This document shows, in pieces, positions 58,334 through 64,000 of a stretch of 64,000 nucleotides of DNA. The position numbers were made by a program, and so were the translations under genes. The notes beneath the pieces are model-generated. The model saw only the letters and a program-made list of their open reading frames with translations. It made no database searches and was not told the DNA's origin. Location of the stretch: positions 1 through 64,000 of the forward strand of contig CAJTKE010000017.1 of the NCBI GenBank assembly GCA_910576865.1, given 5' to 3'. The DNA is from an uncultured Oscillibacter sp. (GTDB lineage: Bacteria; Bacillota; Clostridia; Oscillospirales; Oscillospiraceae). Numbering within the stretch: position 1 is the stretch's first letter; every line of letters starts with the position of its first letter.

Positions 58334-59041
58334 ATGAGTTATATTTTGCAAACAACAAATCTCTGCAAAAATTTCAAAGGACAAATGGCGGTAGACAATG
58401 TATCGTTGAATATTCAGCGCAACTCAATTTATGGGCTGCTTGGGCCGAATGGTGCGGGGAAATCTACCATCTTGAAAATGATTACAGGTATTCTCCGTCC
58501 CACCTCTGGCGCGATTGAATTTGACGGCCATCCGTGGAGCCGGGCAGATTTGGAAAACATTGGTGCTTTGATCGAGATGCCTCCGCTCTATGAAAATCTC
58601 TCGGCCTATGAAAACCTGAAAGCCCGAACACTGGCCCTGGGGCTTCCAGAAAGCCGCATCAAGCAAGTGCTTGGTATTGTGCAGCTTGAGAATACTGGAA
58701 AAAAACGGGCAGGCCATTTTTCGCTGGGAATGAAACAGCGGCTTGGAATTGCCTTGGCTCTGTTGTCACAGCCCAAATTGCTTATCTTGGACGAACCGAC
58801 AAATGGGTTAGACCCGATTGGTATTCAAGATTTGCGTGAGCTTATCAGAAGTTTTCCGCAAAAAGGGATCACCGTCATATTGTCCAGTCATATACTCTCC
58901 GAAGTTGAGCAAATTGCTGACCACATTGGCATTATATCTGCCGGACATTTAGGCTATGAAAACGAAATCCATAAGAACCACGATCTGGAACGTATTTTTA
59001 TGGATGTTGTTGGCGCACATAGGGAAAGGAGTGAGAAATAA
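58334..59041 (+). CDS. LanF/BcrA-type ABC transporter ATP-binding protein
   Basis: 235 residues from the ATG at 58334. Walker A GPNGAGKST (about 38), signature FSLGMKQRLGIALAL (about 130), Walker B LLILDEPTNGLDP (about 150), H-loop SSHIL. The sequence is close to lantibiotic/bacitracin self-protection ATPases (LanF, BcrA). It works with two six-helix permeases encoded next. GC content and codon use are far lower than in the chromosome to the left. Confidence 0.9.
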   Translation: MSYILQTTNLCKNFKGQMAVDNVSLNIQRNSIYGLLGPNGAGKSTILKMITGILRPTSGAIEFDGHPWSRADLENIGALIEMPPLYENLSAYENLKARTLALGLPESRIKQVLGIVQLENTGKKRAGHFSLGMKQRLGIALALLSQPKLLILDEPTNGLDPIGIQDLRELIRSFPQKGITVILSSHILSEVEQIADHIGIISAGHLGYENEIHKNHDLERIFMDVVGAHRERSEK

Positions 59042-59772
59042 TGTTCGGGATTGTACGTTCGGAACTCCTTAAAATGCGGCACAGCTTCTCGATGAAATTG
59101 ATTTTTGGTGCGCCATTGGCAACTGTACTTGTCGGCTTTTTATTGAGCAGTCATGCAGTACAATATTCGGCCTACAACTGGTGGTACACTATGCTTCTTC
59201 CTGTTGTGATCGCACTGTGGGCCGCAGGCACTGTTATCCGTGAGAAAAATACAGGGCTGCAAAACATTGTTTGTTTGCCGTTCCCTTCTGCGAAAATATG
59301 GATTGGCAAAGGACTTACCCTGACTGCTGTGCTTTTTATCAGCAATCTGCTCATGTGGTTATTTACTACGGGAATTGCCAGTTTTACGACTATGAATATT
59401 TCGCCGCTGGACAGCATAATCGGCTGTATGCTGCTGTTCCTTACTTGCTTGTGGCAACTCCCTTTTGTTATGCTGATAGCAAGCAAAACAGGGTATCTTC
59501 CCTCTGTGCTAATAACTTTTGTGGCGAATATTGTTTCATCTACTATTGGCGCAGAAAAAGCATGGTTCTTTCTTAATCCATACGCTATTCCGGCCCGTGT
59601 AGTTTGCCCATTTTTCAAGATACGTCCTAACGGACTTCCCATTGAGGACGGTTCTCCGTTATTGGCTATTGAGCACATTTTTCCCGCTCTTGCCATTAGC
59701 TTGGCATTAGCTGCTGCCTCCTTTTGGATTTGCTCTAAATTGCTTGGAAGTGGGGGAAAGTCCAATGGCTAA
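59041..59772 (+). CDS. LanE-type immunity permease
   Basis: 243 residues, six predicted membrane helices. Start ATG overlaps the ATPase stop (TAATG). N-terminus MFGIVRSELLKMRHSFSMKL and the helix pattern match LanE/MutE permeases. With LanG it would extract the peptide antibiotic from the membrane. Confidence 0.85.
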   Translation: MFGIVRSELLKMRHSFSMKLIFGAPLATVLVGFLLSSHAVQYSAYNWWYTMLLPVVIALWAAGTVIREKNTGLQNIVCLPFPSAKIWIGKGLTLTAVLFISNLLMWLFTTGIASFTTMNISPLDSIIGCMLLFLTCLWQLPFVMLIASKTGYLPSVLITFVANIVSSTIGAEKAWFFLNPYAIPARVVCPFFKIRPNGLPIEDGSPLLAIEHIFPALAISLALAAASFWICSKLLGSGGKSNG

Positions 59773-60517
59773 CTATATCTGCTATTTGAAAAGTGATTTA
59801 TACAAATTGTGTCATTCCTGTTTTTTCCTTCTGCACGCTATTTTTGCCGTATGTGGGGCGGCTATGATGTCACTGTATGCAGGTGTTTCCCAAAGCGATG
59901 ACATCAATAAACTGGCTGCTTATTTTCAGATCATGGCCGTTGCTTTTCCCTTTGCAATCGGGATTGTCTGCTATGTTGCAGCAGAACAGGAAGCAAAAGC
60001 AGGACATTTTCAAAATATATTGACACTTCCATACAGACAGAAAGCCGCTCTTTCCAAATTGACTATTTTGCTTGTGACTGGACTTTTGGCAACCGTATTG
60101 AGTACTGTACTATTTGGTGCGCTATTTCCACTGGTTGGCGGCACAACTGAAATTCCTTCCGGATTTTATACAGTAATTCCACTTGTCCTTTGGGGCAGTA
60201 ACATTTTGCTGTATGGTATTCATTTCGTATTAGCAATTCGATTTGGTAAAAATTTGGGAATAGGGATTGGCGTGTTCGGGAGCCTTTTGGTTGCGCTTCT
60301 CCAAACAGGATTAGGCACGGGCATCTGGTTTGTTATCCCTTATGGTTGGGGCATTCGTTTTTCTTCTTACGTTCTGGAAACGACCTTTGGCCTAATGCCG
60401 CCAGACAGAATAGGTATGGATTTTGGCATCCTCTTTTGCATATTGTCAACGTGTGCTATAATAGGAATTGCAGTCCACTGGTTTTCCAGATATAGCGGAA
60501 ATCGGTCAGCCGATTAA
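59765..60517 (+). CDS. LanG-type immunity permease
   Basis: 250 residues from the ATG at 59765, overlapping the LanE-type gene by eight bases. Six membrane helices; begins MANYICYLKSDLYKLCHSCF, with EQEAKAGHFQNILTLP, the loop typical of LanG/MutG. Completes an F-E-G transporter. Confidence 0.85.
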   Translation: MANYICYLKSDLYKLCHSCFFLLHAIFAVCGAAMMSLYAGVSQSDDINKLAAYFQIMAVAFPFAIGIVCYVAAEQEAKAGHFQNILTLPYRQKAALSKLTILLVTGLLATVLSTVLFGALFPLVGGTTEIPSGFYTVIPLVLWGSNILLYGIHFVLAIRFGKNLGIGIGVFGSLLVALLQTGLGTGIWFVIPYGWGIRFSSYVLETTFGLMPPDRIGMDFGILFCILSTCAIIGIAVHWFSRYSGNRSAD

Positions 60518-60534
60518 GCGTGGAGGTAGAATTG

Positions 60535-60894
60535 ATGAATTGGTTGGGCAATATTATTTGGTTCTTGTGCTGCGGACTGTGGCAGGGAATTTCTTGGCTG
60601 GTTGCCGGTGTTTTATGGAGCATTACCATTGTCGGTATTCCGATTGGCCGTCAATGCTTTAAGTTTGCGTCACTTGCTTTCTTCCCTTTTGGAAAAGATG
60701 TGAATTATGGCGGCGGTGCTATGTCTGCGATTGCCAATATCTTGTGGCTGCTTATCAGCGGTATCCCTTTGGCGTTGGTGGCGCTGCTGAATGGGGTGCT
60801 TTTGTGTTGTACGATTATCGGTATTCCTTTCGGAGTACAGTGCTTCAAAATGGCAAAACTGGCGTTGATGCCTTTTGGCGCAACAGTAATGTAG
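60535..60894 (+). CDS. YccF domain membrane protein
   Basis: 119 residues from the ATG at 60535 (GGAGG eight bases before). Two YccF-type repeats (SITIVGIPIGRQCFKFASLAFFPFG split, and TIIGIPFGVQCFKMAKLALMPFG), four membrane helices. Function unknown. It sits between the transporter and the two-component system, 17 bases after the permease, so it likely belongs to the same operon. Confidence 0.88.
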   Translation: MNWLGNIIWFLCCGLWQGISWLVAGVLWSITIVGIPIGRQCFKFASLAFFPFGKDVNYGGGAMSAIANILWLLISGIPLALVALLNGVLLCCTIIGIPFGVQCFKMAKLALMPFGATVM

Positions 60895-60975
60895 ATGTCC
60901 TTGGAGTGCAAATAGGGCCATGAAAAAGAGGTTATCTCAAGCGGGATATATAAACCAAGGCAGAGAGGTGAGATA

Positions 60976-61635
60976 ATGGCGCATATATTGGTAGTGGACG
61001 ATGATATTGCTATGCTCCAGCTTGTCAGGCGTGTTTTAGAAAAAGATCAGCACTTAGTTACACTACAATCAAATGCCAAGGCAGTCACAGAAATGGATTT
61101 TTCAAAGTTTGGCTTGATTTTGCTGGATGTTATGATGCCGGAAATTGATGGTTTTAACCTCTGCAACCAAATCCGCGACCGTGTAGATTGCCCAATCATT
61201 TTCCTTACTGCAAAAACGCAGGAAAGTGAAATTGTTCAGGGATTAGGACTTGGAGCAGATGACTATATCACGAAACCGTTCGGGACAAACGAACTTAGAG
61301 CGCGGGTAAATGCTCACCTGCGGCGTGATGTAAGAGAAAAGAAAAACAGCTTTTCAATATCCGGCGTCATTTTCCGCCTCAATGCGAAAGAAGCTGAAAT
61401 CAACTCAAAAAAGGTTCCGTTGACAAAAAGTGAGTACGAAATATGTGAATATCTGGCGCGACATCATGGACAAACATTTACGCGGGAGCAAATCTATGAG
61501 GCGGTCTTTGGATTTGAAGGAGAAAGTGATAGCTCTGTTATCTCTACTCACATCAAGAATATACGCGGGAAGTTAGCTGAATTTCACTTGTCAACGATTG
61601 AAACAATTTGGGGGGTTGGCTACAAATGGGTGTAA
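60976..61635 (+). CDS. OmpR-family response regulator
   Basis: 219 residues. Receiver with DDD (8-10), phosphoacceptor Asp51 in LLDVMMPEIDG, and Lys in FLTAKT; winged helix from about 128 with KVPLTKSEYEICEYLA and a C-terminal VGYKWV. Probably binds the repeats at 58264 and 63018. NisR/BceR-like regulators of peptide antibiotic resistance share this organisation. Its stop overlaps the start of the kinase gene. Confidence 0.93.
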   Translation: MAHILVVDDDIAMLQLVRRVLEKDQHLVTLQSNAKAVTEMDFSKFGLILLDVMMPEIDGFNLCNQIRDRVDCPIIFLTAKTQESEIVQGLGLGADDYITKPFGTNELRARVNAHLRRDVREKKNSFSISGVIFRLNAKEAEINSKKVPLTKSEYEICEYLARHHGQTFTREQIYEAVFGFEGESDSSVISTHIKNIRGKLAEFHLSTIETIWGVGYKWV

Positions 61636-62981
61636 GAAAACTGCGTACCGTTTTTATGAAGTATGCGATATTTCTTGCGCTTGGTGTCTTTCTGGTTGCT
61701 TTTGTCAACATAGCCATCTATCTATTTGGAGTTGAAATTGGATTTATATACCCAATAAATAGAATGAGCGCAGAAATAGAAAATGCGAGGGGAAGTTTAC
61801 AATCCACAGATCGGATTACAGAAAATGAAATACCACCTCTTTGTGAATATGCCCTTTTCACAAAAGACGGAAAGTATATTGGCGGTTCGCTCGATCAGGA
61901 AGAACCAGCTTCCGTTTGGAAAATGTGCATTGTGAACAATCAGACAAGCAGCAAGCCTTATCTGTATGCTGTGATAGACAGGACTGACGAAATACTGATT
62001 TTAAGGTATAGAATGACCGCCCAATTCAGCAATCCACTGCTGCATAGAATATTTTCTTCGGCAGATTGGGTTTTAATTGCTGTCATTATATTGGAAATCC
62101 TGCTTCTCTTGATTGTTTTGTCATATCTATTCGGGAAATACCTTGGGAACAAAATGGATAAATTGCTGACTGCTGTAAAGAAAATTGAGCAGCAGGATTT
62201 GAATTTTGAGGTTGAAAAAAGCCATTTATATGAAATCGACTTAACTCTTGACGCACTCAATCACATGAAATTGGCACTAAAAAAATCGCTTACAGAACAA
62301 TGGCAGGCCGACAAACTGCGGCAAGAACAGATTTCTGCATTAGCCCATGATCTCAAGACACCGCTAACCATCATCCGAGGCAATACGGAATTGTTGTACG
62401 ATACTGACTTAACAATAGAACAACAGGAATGTGCTGACTACATCACAGACAGCTATACGCAGATGCAAGTTTATGTTAAAACCCTGATAGATCTGTCTAC
62501 GGCTTCAACAGGGTATCAGCTTAATAAAGAAATCTTTAATTTTCCTGATTATCTAAAGCAAGTGAAAGTATCAATAGATGCTTTGTGCAGGACAAAAGAA
62601 ATTCATTTGCGAATGAGTATGTCCGACATCCCGATGCAACTAACCGCAGATAAGGTTTTGTTAGGACGTGCCATTCAAAATGTGGTAAATAATGCGTTGG
62701 ACTATTCCCCGCAAGATGGAACACTTCATATAGATGTCTGCGGAAAAGACAATTTCGTTGAAATTTCAGTCACGGACGAGGGGGAAGGATTTTCTAACGA
62801 AGCGTTGCGGCACGCGCAAGAACAATTCTTTATGGACGACCAAAGCCGTAATTCAAAGATGCACTTTGGTATGGGCCTATATATTGCAAAATCCATTATG
62901 GAACAACATAGTGGTGAGCTTGTCTTAGAAAACTCCAAAAGTACAGGCGGTGCAAAAGTAATTTTGAAAATTCCATTTTGA
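61626..62981 (+). CDS. Sensor histidine kinase
   Basis: 451 residues from the ATG at 61626, overlapping the regulator stop. Membrane helix about 8-30, outer domain of about 110 residues, second helix about 145-170, then HisKA with ALAHDLKTPLTIIRGN (His near 242) and ATPase motifs NNALDYS, DEGEGFS and GMGLYIAKSI. The sizeable outer domain suggests direct sensing of a peptide ligand, unlike intramembrane BceS-type kinases. Confidence 0.93.
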   Translation: MGVRKLRTVFMKYAIFLALGVFLVAFVNIAIYLFGVEIGFIYPINRMSAEIENARGSLQSTDRITENEIPPLCEYALFTKDGKYIGGSLDQEEPASVWKMCIVNNQTSSKPYLYAVIDRTDEILILRYRMTAQFSNPLLHRIFSSADWVLIAVIILEILLLLIVLSYLFGKYLGNKMDKLLTAVKKIEQQDLNFEVEKSHLYEIDLTLDALNHMKLALKKSLTEQWQADKLRQEQISALAHDLKTPLTIIRGNTELLYDTDLTIEQQECADYITDSYTQMQVYVKTLIDLSTASTGYQLNKEIFNFPDYLKQVKVSIDALCRTKEIHLRMSMSDIPMQLTADKVLLGRAIQNVVNNALDYSPQDGTLHIDVCGKDNFVEISVTDEGEGFSNEALRHAQEQFFMDDQSRNSKMHFGMGLYIAKSIMEQHSGELVLENSKSTGGAKVILKIPF

Positions 62982-62985
62982 TAGG

Positions 62986-63016
62986 ATGGGTGGCTTTTAT
63001 AGCCACCCATTTTTTG
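62986..63016 (+). terminator. Terminator of the immunity operon
   Basis: ATGGGTGGCT pairs with AGCCACCCAT, then TTTTTT. Confidence 0.9.
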
Positions 63017-63017
63017 C

Positions 63018-63054
63018 AAATCTTTTTGAAATCTTCAAAAACTTCTCTTATTAT
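63018..63054 (+). promoter_or_regulatory. Second response-regulator box and promoter
   Basis: AAATCTTTTT and AAATCTTCAA with the same 11-base period, GAAATCTTCAAAA (63028-63040), eight bases, then -10 TATTAT (63049-63054). Same spacing as the box at 58264-58300. Confidence 0.7.
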
Positions 63055-63060
63055 ATCTCT

Positions 63061-63177
63061 AAAGTAAATGATCTGCCCAGCGGCAGAAAAGAAAAAACCG
63101 TTGCTGGGCAGGCCGATTCCTCATGTCCAAACGCTCTTTCCAGTGGCGGTTTTGATTATTCAAAGCCGCCATTTTTA
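63061..63177 (+). ncRNA. Candidate small RNA controlled by the two-component system
   Basis: From the expected start near 63061 to the terminator at 63145-63177. It holds stem GCCCAGC/GCTGGGC (63076-63110) and a terminator GGCGGTTTTGA/TCAAAGCCGCC with ATTTTTAT. No start codon with a ribosome site is inside. It may alternatively be the leader of the element genes downstream. Confidence 0.4.
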
Positions 63178-63209
63178 TATCCACCGGCGGCACATAGGAG
63201 GACGCCGCC

Positions 63210-63251
63210 ATGCGACAAAAGGTAGATAGGCATTTATCAAAAAAAGCCTGA
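63210..63251 (+). CDS. 13-residue leader-like peptide
   Basis: ATG at 63210, eight bases after GGAGG, encodes MRQKVDRHLSKKA. It precedes a terminator hairpin (63324-63358) and then the sigma-like gene, the layout of a translated attenuator. I see no other gene in 62982-63445. Confidence 0.4.
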   Translation: MRQKVDRHLSKKA

Positions 63252-63323
63252 CCCCCACAGCGGCGAACTCCACCCAGACTTGCGAAAACAGTCGTTTCCT
63301 GACGGCTCATACTGTTATGCCCC

Positions 63324-63358
63324 GCGCCCGAATGGTCTTGCACCATACGGGCGCTTTT
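63324..63358 (+). terminator. Terminator-like hairpin before the sigma-like gene
   Basis: GCGCCCG-ATGGT pairs with ACCAT-CGGGCGC, then TTTT. May be an attenuator controlling the element genes. Confidence 0.7.
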
Positions 63359-63445
63359 CTATTTCCGGGCCAGCGACACCGGCCTCGCTGCCGTTCCCCG
63401 CCCTTCCCCGTTCAGACCCCAAAAATCTGAACGGAGGAAAGGACG

Positions 63446-63847
63446 ATGGAAATTACCATCAAAATCAATGGGCGGTTTATGTCCGTTGAGGTCAGCGCCG
63501 AAGTTGCTGACTATCTGGAACAGGCCAAGCGGAACAATCGGAAACTTTACCGGGAGCGTCAGCGGTATTGGGACGGGCGCGAGTGTGACGAGTACATAAT
63601 CGCTACCGAGGGCCGTTTGCCCTATTGCGCCACCCCGGAAGAATTGGTCTGCCAGCGGGAAACGCTGGATGAAATTCTGGCGGTGCTGGCGCTCTGCACC
63701 GACACCCAGCGGGAGCGGTTCTTGCTCTATGCGCTGTATGATTTCAGCTATGCGGAGATTGCTGAAATGTGCGGTTGCTCTAAGTACGCTGTCCGCGACA
63801 GCATTATGGCGGTGAGGAAAATTTTCAAAAAGAATTTCCAAAAGTGA
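63446..63847 (+). CDS. Sigma-70 region 4-like protein of a conjugative element
   Basis: 133 residues; GGAGG precedes the ATG at 63446. Begins MEITIKINGRFMSVEVS; C-terminal HTH FSYAEIAEMCGCSKYAVRDSIMAVRKIFKK resembles sigma region 4. Such proteins lie near the recombination end of Tn916-like and related clostridial elements, where they help to regulate excision genes. Confidence 0.85.
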   Translation: MEITIKINGRFMSVEVSAEVADYLEQAKRNNRKLYRERQRYWDGRECDEYIIATEGRLPYCATPEELVCQRETLDEILAVLALCTDTQRERFLLYALYDFSYAEIAEMCGCSKYAVRDSIMAVRKIFKKNFQK

Positions 63848-63904
63848 CCCCACGACCGGCCCCCTAAGTGGGCTATAAGGTGAGGGGCGTTAGCTCCATC
63901 ACCG

Positions 63905-63942
63905 GGAGGGACAAGCAGTTTCGGCTGCTTGTCCCTCCTGTC
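63905..63942 (+). terminator. Hairpin between the two sigma-like genes
   Basis: GGAGGGACAAGCAG pairs with CTGCTTGTCCCTCC across a tttcgg loop. Confidence 0.65.
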
Positions 63943-63957
63943 ATTTAGGAGGTCAAA

Positions 63958-64000
63958 ATGAAAGTTATCAATTTGCGGCTCCATTACCCCTACTATGAGC
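63958..64000 (+). CDS. Start of a second sigma-like element gene, cut by the window edge
   Basis: TTAGGAGG followed by ATG at 63958; reads MKVINLRLHYPYYE. I recall genes with MKxINLRLHYPYY starts as sigma-70-like proteins of clostridial conjugative elements. Only 14 codons are visible. Confidence 0.55.
   Translation, partial: MKVINLRLHYPYYE

Noticed and set aside
1..64000. CRISPR arrays or cas genes
   Set aside because: No regularly spaced direct repeats and no Cas-like protein seen anywhere in the window.

Overview
The window is about 64 kb of high-GC Bacillota chromosome. An obligately anaerobic, endospore-forming clostridium of the Oscillospiraceae type (Flavonifractor, Lawsonibacter, Intestinimonas or Oscillibacter-like) is the best guess. 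The reasons are SpoIIE, ferredoxin-linked 2-oxoacid oxidoreductase, DnaD/DnaI primosome genes, BspA/SLH surface protein architecture, strong AGGAGG ribosome binding sites, and consensus TTGACA-17-TATAAT promoters in a GC-rich background. The assignment is inference; there is no rRNA in the window.

Layout. 1-579 is non-coding and holds a diverged inverted repeat around a terminator. 580-12,060 carries spoIIE, a PfoR/EIIC-type transporter under a perfect 38-bp palindromic operator, a small hydrophobic peptide gene with a convergent antisense promoter, superoxide dismutase, secreted proteins, a class C serine hydrolase, and an ABC-F ribosome protection gene behind an attenuator-like leader with a six-codon upstream ORF. 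12,168-20,620 is a complete arginine cluster read leftward (argG-H-C-J-B-D-F) from an ARG-box promoter. Two copies of a multi-stem RNA-like repeat sit between its genes. 20,662-28,060 carries mnmE, a BspA/SLH surface protein, pnp and rpsO. 28,134-31,842 is a YtrA-type regulator with its ABC transporter. Then come an SDR gene, tRNA-Val(GAC), ilvE, a truncated iron alcohol dehydrogenase beside a frameshifted AraC regulator, and a lower-GC PadR segment. 38,018-41,332 is a 2-oxoacid:ferredoxin oxidoreductase operon with a divergent FadR-type regulator, followed by cstA. 44,854-52,491 carries two tandem 49-residue paralogues, a ParB/Noc protein, a VanW protein, dnaD/dnaI, a second small peptide gene with convergent antisense promoter, a PLP enzyme and a HAD phosphatase.

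From about 52.5 kb to the end the sequence is mosaic and mobile. It holds an XRE gene with an A8 run-on, a HigBA/RelE-type toxin-antitoxin pair, cut-off pieces of a resolvase, of antitoxins and of a large serine recombinase, a shrunken sigma factor, a RelE toxin with a headless antitoxin, a TnpV gene, and then an AT-rich cassette: a LanFEG-like ABC immunity transporter, a YccF protein and an OmpR-type two-component system, followed by sigma-like genes typical of Tn916-like or clostridial conjugative elements. No lantibiotic biosynthesis genes are present, so the cassette looks like stand-alone peptide-antibiotic self-protection carried on an integrative element.

How it fits together. Arginine synthesis is under ArgR-type control. 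Branched-chain 2-oxoacid metabolism (ilvE plus the VorABC-type operon) fits amino-acid fermentation. The most unusual material is regulatory RNA. Two small-peptide loci (4.67-4.94 kb and 50.1-50.4 kb) share one design: ribosome binding site buried in a stem, a terminator right after the ORF, and a consensus antisense promoter starting 46-48 nt past that terminator. I interpret them as type I toxin-antitoxin systems. A covarying six-stem element lies in the arg operon. Two identically built response-regulator boxes bracket the immunity cassette, the second apparently driving a short terminated RNA.
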